In this document: positions 36,400 through 48,200 of the stretch, in pieces
How the letters are laid out: each line of letters begins with the position of its first letter
Numbering within the stretch: the stretch's first letter is position 1
The notes under the pieces: model-generated
What the model was told of the DNA's origin: nothing
Seen by the model: the letters and a program-made list of their open reading frames with translations, nothing else
Database searches by the model: none
Translations under genes and position numbers: made by a program
Origin: Pratylenchus scribneri
Lineage: Eukaryota; Nematoda; Chromadorea; Rhabditida; Pratylenchidae
Direction: 5' to 3'
Length of the DNA stretch: 64,000 nucleotides
NCBI GenBank assembly: GCA_030063045.1
Contig: JAQSEB010000055.1
Coordinates: forward strand, 992,001-1,056,000

Positions 36400-39147
36400 T
36401 GCTCTGCATCGTTCGAATCCTTCGAGGCAGAAATTTCATCAGGCTTGGCAACAGAACCCTTCTGGGCAGAAATTTCATCAGGCTTGGCAACAGAACCCTT
36501 CTGGGCAGACTCAGGTTGAATGTTAGCCAATTCTTTTTCCTCAAAGAATTGTCGTGTGGAATTGCGAATTTTACGGCCCAATGAATCCAATTTGTCGAAT
36601 GCATATTTGCCAGCAGCAGTTTTCCAGACATATTTAAGGCGTTGTTTGCCGAAGGTATATTTATTGCCCTTGATTAGAAGTAATTGTTGTTCCGGAAGAT
36701 TTTGCGATGGAGGCTGATTTTGCAGTCGAGGATTATGCTGTTTATGGAAGGAAATGTGTACTCACAAAGTTAATATTTTTTAAATTACCTCTGACGGTGT
36801 ATTCGGCGAATTCAATTGGTGAAATTGTAGATTTTTTGGAGCTTGGATCCTATTTGCAGTTGTTGGTGTATTGAACATTCTATCATCAATATTAGGACGT
36901 ATATCAGCCATTCGACTTGATGAAGTTACGCTAAAAAAATAATATAAAAATGTGAAATATTCCACATTTCTGCGGAGTATTCCACATAAATGTAGAGTAT
37001 TCCACATTTATGTAGAGTATTGTACAAAAAAATGGAAAAAATTTTTAGATATATGCGTTACCTTGGCAAAGTTGGAATATTTGTTGGAGTAACAGCATAA
37101 TTCGCACGTAATTGATCCAAACCACCAATTGATGATGTTCCTTCTGCTTCAGGACCCTTCTGGGCAGATTGCTTTTCTGATGATTTCTTTGGAAAATGAA
37201 ACGAAAACGGTGGAATATTTGTTGAAGTAGATTGTACATTGCTGTTCGTTTTCGCGATGAACCTGAAATTTATTAAATGAGTTAGTTGTGTAAAAATGTT
37301 GAAAAACGAACATTGCAGACAATGGATTCAATTGTTCTTTTTCTTGAGGACTTTTCGAAGAACCGATACCACCGAATGTGAAGATAGGACGATTATCCTT
37401 TGGTGAAATGGCATGATGGGAACCCCTCTGGGCAGAATCATATGGAAATAACTGCAGGTTCCTGGCTTCCGTTTCCACCACAGGACTAACATTTGTAGAA
37501 GAAGAGGTCTGCGCAACTTGAGCCACCACAGGAATAACATTTGTAGAAGAAGAGGTCTGCGCAACTTCACCATCCTTGTTCATGGGAACAACATTAAAAC
37601 TGGACTGTACTTGAGTAGTTTCAGCACTAAAATAGAAAAATTCATTTAAGATGCGTAATAAAAACCTACGGAAGAGGAATGAGAGATTCTCCGAAGGAGA
37701 AACGGTTACGGTTGATGATCATTGCGAAGTAATTGAACAGGAGTTCTTGGATTGACACATTTTGTGGAATTAATGGCGTCCATGATTCAGTCAATTGAAA
37801 AATGCAGAATTCATTCTTGAGGCGATTTTCAACAGCCGACGTATATTTCTCGCGTAGATAATTGGCAACAACAAATTGCACATTTGTTTCGTTATCACGT
37901 GCCAATTTGTAGCAAAGTAAATGACTATATGATTGACAGTTTGCATGAATTGTATCCACTTTGAATTCATAAATTTCATCTTCCATGTCATTCGAATAAT
38001 AGCCGACCTGTGAAATCTGTAAAAAAAATATGAAAACATAATAAATTGACAAATAAAAACTGTTTATTCCTCATTTATATGGAATTTTCCTTATTTCCGT
38101 GGGGTATTCCACATTTTTGTGGAGTATGACACAGAATTGTAGAGTATCCCACATTACTGTGGGGTATTCCACTTTTTGTGGAGTATGACACAGAATTGTA
38201 GAGTATCCCACTTTTTTGTGGGGTATTCCACATTTTTGTGGAGTATGACACAGAATTGTAGAGTATCCTACATTTCTATGGAAAATTTTTCATTTATGTG
38301 AACTATAATATGGAATAGCTAAAATAAAGGTACTATCTCATTAGCGGGGGGGGGGGGGCCGCCGATTTACACTTGCTCCCCCTCAACCCCCCCCCCGTTA
38401 TTGACTTCCCCCCCCCCGCTAATGGGAGAGTAGCAAATAAATACAAACATACCACATTGATTTGAGTCTTGAGCAAATCTGCCGCAACAAAGAGGCATAA
38501 TTGAATTTCATGCATATCAATGTTGGGAGTTTGTGTCGATGTTTTGCCGAATAGAAGATCTTCAAGTTCTTCTAAAGTTGTCAATTCCTTGTATGTCCTG
38601 AATTTAGAAAAAACGAATTTAATTTATATAATAGCGATTGAGAAGAAGATCACATACATTATAGCAGCAGCCAAATGACGTACAATTGCAGAGAAATCAT
38701 GAGTTTGGTCGTCTAATAATGCGCGAAGATGGACAACAAATGCATTTCGAACGTCCGCATATCGATGGCATGATAAGTGGACGATTGTACTGAAAATAAT
38801 GACGATTGATTAAAGAACAAATGTATAAAAATATTGCACCTGAAAAGTGAAAAGCCCACGAAATTTGTTTGATTGCATTCAAGACGAGCAGCAAGCAATG
38901 TAACGGATTCACTGATTTTACCCCTCTGGGCAGAAAATTCCATGTTGTTGTTGTTGTTTTGAGGACCCATCTGGGCAGAAAAATCAATGTTGTGATTGTA
39001 ATTTTGAGGACTGGTATTGAAGGCAGCAGCATTGTTGAAAAAAGAATTGTTGTCCCAATTGTTTTGAGGAACAATCTCAATACGTTCAACCGCATTATCA
39101 TCGTCCGTATCGAAATCAAATTCAACATCATCCAGAGAATCTGACAT
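36396..39147 (-). CDS. Gene A: 643-residue protein with a degenerate OTU-like region, 8 exons
   Basis: Exons are 39147-38840, 38789-38658, 38597-38453, 38016-37670, 37626-37312, 37262-37062, 36930-36789 and 36737-36396, all in phase (1,932 coding bases). The start is acidic (MSDSLDDVEFDFD), followed by an Asn-rich segment with two copies of the Ser-Ala-Gln motif. Residues about 90-245 resemble an OTU fold: NFVGFSLFSTIVHLS at 95, HEIQLCLFVAADLLKTQINV at 176, and YSHLLCYKLARDNETNV at 225. The catalytic Cys position seems to be Phe and the His position is not conserved, so if the homology is right the protein is inactive. The C-terminal half is Ser/Thr/Asn/Pro-rich, with a 16-residue repeat (VAQTSSSTNV...), a compact block in exon 8 (KGNKYTFGKQRLKYVWK...) and two 13-residue SAQKGSVAKPDEI repeats before the stop. 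Gene structure is well supported; function is inference. Confidence 0.8.
36432..36509 (-). repeat. 39-bp coding tandem repeat at the gene A C-terminus
   Basis: There are two units encoding SAQKGSVAKPDEI. They are followed by a decayed third start, SASKDS, in which the 15-nt motif has several changes. Confidence 0.93.
36931..37061. repeat. Gene A intron 6 with GTGGAATATTCCAC repeats
   Basis: This 131-bp intron (donor GTAACG, acceptor TTTTTTTAG) contains about four palindromic-family units at 36951-37025. Confidence 0.82.
37476..37567 (-). repeat. 48-bp coding tandem repeat in gene A exon 5
   Basis: Two copies 48 bp apart encode VAQTSSSTNV(I/S)PVV, differing by about one base over 44. One end of this repeat is also part of the segment copied to 28708. 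Confidence 0.9.
38017..38452. repeat. Gene A intron 3 with palindromic repeats and a G/C-run foldback
   Basis: The 436-bp intron (donor GTATGT, acceptor TTTTTTTTACAG) splits the OTU-like region. Bases 38071-38312 are about a dozen GTGGGGTATTCCAC-like units, with several near-identical 60-bp blocks (GTGGAGTATGACACAGAATT). A G-run/C-run foldback lies at 38338-38426. Confidence 0.85.
38338..38426. repeat. Foldback with long G and C homopolymer arms
   Basis: CATTAGCGGGGGGG... on the left and ...CCCCCCCGCTAATG on the right are inverted copies around about 50 bp that contain further C runs. The G run is about 14 bases, and three separate C tracts follow. It could be a tiny foldback insertion and has clear G-quadruplex potential. 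Homopolymer lengths may be affected by sequencing error. Confidence 0.75.
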
Positions 39148-39151
39148 TTTT

Positions 39152-39198
39152 GCTTGTTATTGATAGCACTTTAAGCTTGTTATTGATAGCACTTTAAG
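39152..39198 (-). repeat. 23-bp tandem duplication in the gene A leader
   Basis: GCTTGTTATTGATAGCACTT and the following AAA/G bases occur twice in direct succession (39152-39174 and 39175-39197), a few bases upstream of the gene A ATG. They lie between the ATG and an acceptor-like TTTTTATAG ending at 39204, so they would be in the 5'UTR. Confidence 0.9.
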
Positions 39199-39270
39199 AT
39201 TATCTATAAAAAAAAATTATTTTATTTCATGTCTAAATGTTTTTAAGTAAAAGTGTATAATAAAAACATT
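39199..39270 (-). promoter_or_regulatory. Upstream region of gene A up to the satellite
   Basis: Only about 70 bp separate the leader repeat from the satellite. On the minus strand it includes a TATTATA-like stretch near 39258 and a pyrimidine-rich TTTTTTTTTATAG ending at 39204. No firm promoter element can be named. If this is the start of an operon, the promoter must lie here or within the satellite. Confidence 0.3.
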
Positions 39271-42200
39271 AAAAAATACAGTCCTATATTTTTTATTTTA
39301 TTAATATACCCTCATACTGATTTTTTATGAATTTCTAAAAAATGGCCACTAAATTCAATTATCCCTAGGGTATATTTGACATGTTTTAGGTTAGGATTTG
39401 AATTTTTTGAAATTCTTTTGTTAGAATCATATTCTCCATCAAAAAATACAGGCCTATATTTTTTATTTTATTAATATACCCTCATACTGATTTTTTATGA
39501 ATTTCTAAAAAATGGCCACTAAATTCAATTATCCCTAGGGTATATTTGACATGTTTTAGGTTAGGATTTGAATTTTTTGTAATTTTCTTTTTAGAATCAT
39601 ATTCTCCATTAAAAATACAGGCCTATCTTTTTTTAGATTTTTAAAATACCCCCATACTGATTTTTTATGAATTTCTAAAGAATGGCCACAAAATTCAATT
39701 ATCCCTAGGGTATATTTGACATGTTTTAAGTTAGGATTTGAATTTTTTGAAATTCTTTTGTTAGAATCATATTCTACATCAAAAAATACAGTCCTATATT
39801 TTTTATTTTATTAATATACCCTCATACTGATTTTTTATGAATTTCTAAAAAATGGCCACTAAATTCAATTATCCCTAGGGTATATTTGACATGTTTTAAG
39901 TTAGGATTTGAATTTTTTGAAATTCTTTTGTTAGAATCATATTCTACATCAAAAAATACAGTCCTATATTTTTTATTTTATTAATATACCCTCATACTGA
40001 TTTTTTATGAATTTCTAAAAAATGGCCACAAAATTCAATTATCCCTAGGGTATATTTGACATGTTTTAGGTTAGGATTTGAATTTTTTGAAATTCTTTTG
40101 TTAGAATCATATTCTACATCAAAAAATACAGTCCTATATTTTTTATTTTATTAATATACCCTCATACTGATTTTTTATGAATTTCTAAAAAATGGCCACA
40201 AAATTCAATTATCCCTAGGGTATATTTGACATGTTTTAAGTTAGGATTTGAATTTTTTGAAATTCTTTTGTTAGAATCATATTCTACATCAAAAAATACA
40301 GGCCTATCTTTTTTTAGATTTTTAAAATACCCCCATACTGATTTTTTATGAATTTCTAAAAAATGGCCACAAAATTCAATTATCCCTAGGGTATATTTGA
40401 CATGTTTTGGGCTAGGATTTGAATTTTTTTAAATTTTTTGTTAGAATCATATTCTCCATCAAAAAATACAAGCCTATCTTTTTTTAGATTTTTAAAATAC
40501 CCTCATATTGATTTTTTATGAATTTCTAAAAAATGGCCACAAAATTCAATTATGCCTAGGGTGTATTTGACATGTTTTAGGCTAGGATTTGAATTTTTTT
40601 AAATTCTTTTGTTAGAATCATATTCTCCATCAAAAAATACAGTCCTATATTTTTTATTTTGTTAATATACCCTCATACTGATTTTTTATGAATTTCTAAA
40701 AAATGGCCACAAAATTCAATTATGCCTAGGGTGTATTTGACATGTTTTGGGCTAGGATTTGAATTTTTCAAAATTCTTTTGTTAGAATCATATTCTCCAT
40801 CAAAAAATACAGTCCTATATTTTTTATTTTGTTAATATACCCTCATATTGATTTTTTATGAATTTCTAAAAAATGGCCACAAAATTCAATTATCCCTAGG
40901 GTATATTTGACATGTTTTAAGTTAGGATTTGAATTTTTTGAAATTCTTTTGTTAGAATCATATTCTACATCAAAAAATACAGTCCTATATTTTTTATTTT
41001 ATTAATATACCCTCATACTGATTTTTTATGAATTTCTAAAAAATGGCCACAAAATTCAATTATCCCTAGGGTATATTTGACATGTTCTAGGTTAGGATTT
41101 GAATTTTTTGAAATTCTTTTGTTAGAATCATATTCTACATCAAAAAATACAGTCCTATATTTTTTATTTTATTAATATACCCTCATACTGATTTTTTATG
41201 AATTTCTAAAAAATGGCCACAAAATTCAATTATGCCTAGGGTGTATTTGACATGTTTTAGGCTAGGATTTGAATTTTTTTAAATTCTTTTGTTAGAATCA
41301 TATTCTCCATCAAAAAATACAGTCCTATATTTTTTATTTTGTTAATATACCCTCATACTGATTTTTTATGAATTTCTAAAAAATGGCCACAAAATTCAAT
41401 TATGCCTAGGGTGTATTTGACATGTTTTGGGCTAGGATTTGAATTTTTCAAAATTCTTTTGTTAGAATCATATTCTCCATCAAAAAATACAGTCCTATAT
41501 TTTTTATTTTGTTAATATACCCTCATATTGATTTTTTATGAATTTCTAAAAAATGGCCACAAAATTCAATTATCCCTAGGGTATATTTGACATGTTTTAA
41601 GTTAGGATTTGAATTTTTTGAAATTCTTTTGTTAGAATCATATTCTACATCAAAAAATACAGTCCTATATTTTTTATTTTATTAATATACCCTCATACTG
41701 ATTTTTTATGAATTTCTAAAAAATGGCCACAAAATTCAATTATCCCTAGGGTATATTTGACATGTTCTAGGTTAGGATTTGAATTTTTTGAAATTCTTTT
41801 GTTAGAATCATATTCTACATCAAAAAATACAGTCCTATATTTTTTATTTTATTAATATACCCTCATACTGATTTTTTATGAATTTCTAAAAAATGGCCAC
41901 AAAATTCAATTATCCCTAGGGTATATTTGACATGTTTTAGGTTAGGATTTGAATTTTTTGAAATTCTTTTGTTAGAATCATATTCTACATCAAAAAATAC
42001 AGTCCTATATTTTTTATTTTATTAATATACCCTCATACTGATTTTTTATGAATTTCTAAAAAATGGCCACTAAATTCAATTATCCCTAGGGTATATTTGA
42101 CATGTTTTAGGTTAGGATTTGAATTTTTTGAAATTCTTTTGTTAGAATCATATTCTACATCAAAAAATACAGTCCTATATTTTTTATTTTATTAATATAC

Positions 42201-45200
42201 CCTCATACTGATTTTTTATGAATTTCTAAAAAATGGCCACAAAATTCAATTATCCCTAGGGTATATTTGACATGTTCTAGGTTAGGATTTGAATTTTTTG
42301 AAATTCTTTTGTTAGAATCATATTCTACATCAAAAAATACAGTCCTATATTTTTTATTTTATTAATATACCCTCATACTGATTTTTTATGAATTTCTAAA
42401 AAATGGCCACAAAATTCAATTATCCCTAGGGTATATTTGACATGTTTTAGGTTAGGATTTGAATTTTTTGAAATTCTTTTGTTAGAATCATATTCTACAT
42501 CAAAAAATACAGTCCTATATTTTTTATTTTATTAATATACCCTCATACTGATTTTTTATGAATTTCTAAAAAATGGCCACTAAATTCAATTATCCCTAGG
42601 GTATATTTGACATGTTTTAGGTTAGGATTTGAATTTTTTGAAATTCTTTTGTTAGAATCATATTCTACATCAAAAAATACAGTCCTATATTTTTTATTTT
42701 ATTAATATACCCTCATACTGATTTTTTATGAATTTCTAAAAAATGGCCACTAAATTCAATTATCCCTAGGGTATATTTGACATGTTTTAAGTTAGGATTT
42801 GAATTTTTTGAAATTCTTTTGTTAGAATCATATTCTACATCAAAAAATACAGCCCTATATTTTTTATTTTATTAATATACCCTCATACTGATTTTTTATG
42901 AATTTCTAAAAAATGGCCACAAAATTCAATTATCCCTAGGGTATATTTGACATGTTTTAGGTTAGGATTTGAATTTTTTGAAATTCTTTTGTTAGAATCA
43001 TATTCTACATCAAAAAATACAGTCCTATATTTTTTATTTTATTAATATACCCTCATACTGATTTTTTATGAATTTCTAAAAAATGGCCACTAAATTCAAT
43101 TATCCCTAGGGTATATTTGACATGTTTTAGGTTAGGATTTGAATTTTTTGAAATTCTTTTGTTAGAATCATATTCTACATCAAAAAATACAGTCCTATAT
43201 TTTTTATTTTATTAATATACCCTCATACTGATTTTTTATGAATTTCTAAAAAATGGCCACTAAATTCAATTATCCCTAGGGTATATTTGACATGTTTTAG
43301 GTTAGGATTTGAATTTTTTGAAATTCTTTTGTTAGAATCATATTCTACATCAAAAAATACAGTCCTATATTTTTTATTTTATTAATATACCCTCATACTA
43401 ATTTTTTATGAATTTCTAAAAAATGGCCACTAAATTCAATTATCCCTAGGGTATATTTGACATGTTTTAGGTTAGGATTTGAATTTTTTGAAATTCTTTT
43501 GTTAGAATCATATTCTACATCAAAAAATACAGTCCTATATTTTTTATTTTATTAATATACCCTCATACTGATTTTTTATGAATTTCTAAAAAATGGCCAC
43601 TAAATTCAATTATCCCTAGGGTATATTTGACATGTTTTAGGTTAGGATTTGAATTTTTTGAAATTCTTTTGTTAGAATCATATTCTACATCAAAAAATAC
43701 AGTCCTATATTTTTTATTTTATTAATATACCCTCATACTGATTTTTTATGAATTTCTAAAAAATGGCCACTAAATTCAATTATCCCTAGGGTATATTTGA
43801 CATGTTTTAGGTTAGGATTTGAATTTTTTGAAATTCTTTTGTTAGAATCATATTCTACATCAAAAAATACAGTCCTATATTTTTTATTTTATTAATATAC
43901 CCTCATACTAATTTTTTATGAATTTCTAAAAAATGGCCACTAAATTCAATTATCCCTAGGGTATATTTGACATGTTTTAGGTTAGGATTTGAATTTTTTG
44001 AAATTCTTTTGTTAGAATCATATTCTACATCAAAAAATACAGTCCTATATTTTTTATTTTATTAATATACCCTCATACTGATTTTTTATGAATTTATAAA
44101 AAATGGCCACAAAATTCAATTATCCCTAGGGTATATTTGACATGTTTTAGGTTAGGATTTGAATTTTTTGAAATTCTTTTGTTAGAATCATATTCTACAT
44201 CAAAAAATACAGTCCTATATTTTTTATTTTATTAATATACCCTCATACTGATTTTTTATGAATTTCTAAAAAATGGCCACAAAATTCAATTATCCCTAGG
44301 GTATATTTGACATGTTTTAAGTTAGGATTTGAATTTTTTGAAATTCTTTTGTTAGAATCATATTCTACATCAAAAAATACAGGCCTATCTTTTTTTAGAT
44401 TTTTAAAATACCCCCATACTGATTTTTTATGAATTTCTAAAAAATGGCCACAAAATTCAATTATGCCTAGGGTGTATTTGACATGTTTTAGGCTAGGATT
44501 TGAATTTTTTTAAATTCTTTTGTTAGAATCATATTCTCCATCAAAAAATACAGTCCTATATTTTTTATTTTGTTAATATACCCTCATACTGATTTTTTAT
44601 GAATTTCTAAAAAATGGCCACAAAATTCAATTATGCCTAGGGTGTATTTGACATGTTTTGGGCTAGGATTTGAATTTTTCAAAATTCTTTTGTTAGAATC
44701 ATATTCTCCATCAAAAAATACAGTCCTATATTTTTTATTTTGTTAATATACCCTCATATTGATTTTTTATGAATTTCTAAAAAATGGCCACAAAATTCAA
44801 TTATCCCTAGGGTATATTTGACATGTTTTAAGTTAGGATTTGAATTTTTTGAAATTCTTTTGTTAGAATCATATTCTACATCAAAAAATACAGTCCTATA
44901 TTTTTTATTTTATTAATATACCCTCATACTGATTTTTTATGAATTTCTAAAAAATGGCCACAAAATTCAATTATCCCTAGGGTATATTTGACATGTTCTA
45001 GGTTAGGATTTGAATTTTTTGAAATTCTTTTGTTAGAATCATATTCTACATCAAAAAATACAGTCCTATATTTTTTATTTTATTAATATACCCTCATACT
45101 GATTTTTTATGAATTTCTAAAAAATGGCCACAAAATTCAATTATCCCTAGGGTATATTTGACATGTTTTAGGTTAGGATTTGAATTTTTTGAAATTCTTT

Positions 45201-48200
45201 TGTTAGAATCATATTCTACATCAAAAAATACAGTCCTATATTTTTTATTTTATTAATATACCCTCATACTGATTTTTTATGAATTTCTAAAAAATGGCCA
45301 CTAAATTCAATTATCCCTAGGGTATATTTGACATGTTTTAGGTTAGGATTTGAATTTTTTGAAATTCTTTTGTTAGAATCATATTCTCCATCAAAAAATA
45401 CAGGCCTATATTTTTTATTTTATTAATATACCCTCATACTGATTTTTTATGAATTTCTAAAAAATGGCCACTAAATTCAATTATCCCTAGGGTATATTTG
45501 ACATGTTTTAGGTTAGGATTTGAATTTTTTGTAATTTTCTTTTTAGAATCATATTCTCCATTAAAAATACAGGCCTATCTTTTTTTAGATTTTTAAAATA
45601 CCCCCATACTGATTTTTTATGAATTTCTAAAGAATGGCCACAAAATTCAATTATCCCTAGGGTATATTTGACATGTTTTAAGTTAGGATTTGAATTTTTT
45701 GAAATTCTTTTGTTAGAATCATATTCTACATCAAAAAATACAGTCCTATATTTTTTATTTTATTAATATACCCTCATACTGATTTTTTATGAATTTCTAA
45801 AAAATGGCCACTAAATTCAATTATCCCTAGGGTATATTTGACATGTTTTAAGTTAGGATTTGAATTTTTTGAAATTCTTTTGTTAGAATCATATTCTACA
45901 TCAAAAAATACAGTCCTATATTTTTTATTTTATTAATATACCCTCATACTGATTTTTTATGAATTTCTAAAAAATGGCCACAAAATTCAATTATCCCTAG
46001 GGTATATTTGACATGTTTTAGGTTAGGATTTGAATTTTTTGAAATTCTTTTGTTAGAATCATATTCTACATCAAAAAATACAGTCCTATATTTTTTATTT
46101 TATTAATATACCCTCATACTGATTTTTTATGAATTTCTAAAAAATGGCCACAAAATTCAATTATCCCTAGGGTATATTTGACATGTTTTAAGTTAGGATT
46201 TGAATTTTTTGAAATTCTTTTGTTAGAATCATATTCTACATCAAAAAATACAGGCCTATCTTTTTTTAGATTTTTAAAATACCCCCATACTGATTTTTTA
46301 TGAATTTCTAAAAAATGGCCACAAAATTCAATTATCCCTAGGGTATATTTGACATGTTTTGGGCTAGGATTTGAATTTTTTTAAATTTTTTGTTAGAATC
46401 ATATTCTCCATCAAAAAATACAAGCCTATCTTTTTTTAGATTTTTAAAATACCCTCATATTGATTTTTTATGAATTTCTAAAAAATGGCCACAAAATTCA
46501 ATTATGCCTAGGGTGTATTTGACATGTTTTAGGCTAGGATTTGAATTTTTTTAAATTCTTTTGTTAGAATCATATTCTCCATCAAAAAATACAGTCCTAT
46601 ATTTTTTATTTTGTTAATATACCCTCATACTGATTTTTTATGAATTTCTAAAAAATGGCCACAAAATTCAATTATGCCTAGGGTGTATTTGACATGTTTT
46701 GGGCTAGGATTTGAATTTTTCAAAATTCTTTTGTTAGAATCATATTCTCCATCAAAAAATACAGTCCTATATTTTTTATTTTGTTAATATACCCTCATAT
46801 TGATTTTTTATGAATTTCTAAAAAATGGCCACAAAATTCAATTATCCCTAGGGTATATTTGACATGTTTTAAGTTAGGATTTGAATTTTTTGAAATTCTT
46901 TTGTTAGAATCATATTCTACATCAAAAAATACAGTCCTATATTTTTTATTTTATTAATATACCCTCATACTGATTTTTTATGAATTTCTAAAAAATGGCC
47001 ACAAAATTCAATTATCCCTAGGGTATATTTGACATGTTCTAGGTTAGGATTTGAATTTTTTGAAATTCTTTTGTTAGAATCATATTCTACATCAAAAAAT
47101 ACAGTCCTATATTTTTTATTTTATTAATATACCCTCATACTGATTTTTTATGAATTTCTAAAAAATGGCCACAAAATTCAATTATCCCTAGGGTATATTT
47201 GACATGTTTTAGGTTAGGATTTGAATTTTTTGAAATTCTTTTGTTAGAATCATATTCTACATCAAAAAATACAGTCCTATATTTTTTATTTTATTAATAT
47301 ACCCTCATACTGATTTTTTATGAATTTCTAAAAAATGGCCACTAAATTCAATTATCCCTAGGGTATATTTGACATGTTTTAGGTTAGGATTTGAATTTTT
47401 TGAAATTCTTTTGTTAGAATCATATTCTACATCAAAAAATACAGTCCTATATTTTTTATTTTATTAATATACCCTCATACTGATTTTTTATGAATTTCTA
47501 AAAAATGGCCACAAAATTCAATTATCCCTAGGGTATATTTGACATGTTCTAGGTTAGGATTTGAATTTTTTGAAATTCTTTTGTTAGAATCATATTCTAC
47601 ATCAAAAAATACAGTCCTATATTTTTTATTTTATTAATATACCCTCATACTGATTTTTTATGAATTTCTAAAAAATGGCCACAAAATTCAATTATCCCTA
47701 GGGTATATTTGACATGTTTTAGGTTAGGATTTGAATTTTTTGAAATTCTTTTGTTAGAATCATATTCTACATCAAAAAATACAGTCCTATATTTTTTATT
47801 TTATTAATATACCCTCATACTGATTTTTTATGAATTTCTAAAAAATGGCCACTAAATTCAATTATCCCTAGGGTATATTTGACATGTTTTAGGTTAGGAT
47901 TTGAATTTTTTGAAATTCTTTTGTTAGAATCATATTCTACATCAAAAAATACAGTCCTATATTTTTTATTTTATTAATATACCCTCATACTGATTTTTTA
48001 TGAATTTCTAAAAAATGGCCACTAAATTCAATTATCCCTAGGGTATATTTGACATGTTTTAAGTTAGGATTTGAATTTTTTGAAATTCTTTTGTTAGAAT
48101 CATATTCTACATCAAAAAATACAGCCCTATATTTTTTATTTTATTAATATACCCTCATACTGATTTTTTATGAATTTCTAAAAAATGGCCACAAAATTCA

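Larger units (their letters stand above)
28254..38979. repeat. Dispersed 15-nt sense motif TCTGCCCAGANGGGT (about 21 copies)
   Basis: Plus-strand copies are at 28254 and 28438 (gene E). Minus-strand copies (low coordinate) are at 29578, 30030, 31428, 31569, 32873, 33681, 34849, 35219, 35759, 35789, 35819, 36171, 36456, 36495, 37154, 37422, 38920 and 38965. A decayed copy lies near 36417. Every copy is sense to its gene. Base 11 is A, G or T; the other positions are invariant except for C7 to T at 34849. It usually encodes SAQ(K/R/M)G, in E it encodes LPR(R/W)VL, and at 29578 it lies after a stop. GCCC and GGGT can pair around an AGAN loop. Confidence 0.9.

Noticed and set aside
38697..39131. 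Overlapping frames on both strands over gene A exon 1
   Set aside because: Only the MSDSLDDVEFDFD frame continues in phase through all eight exons; the others are shadows.
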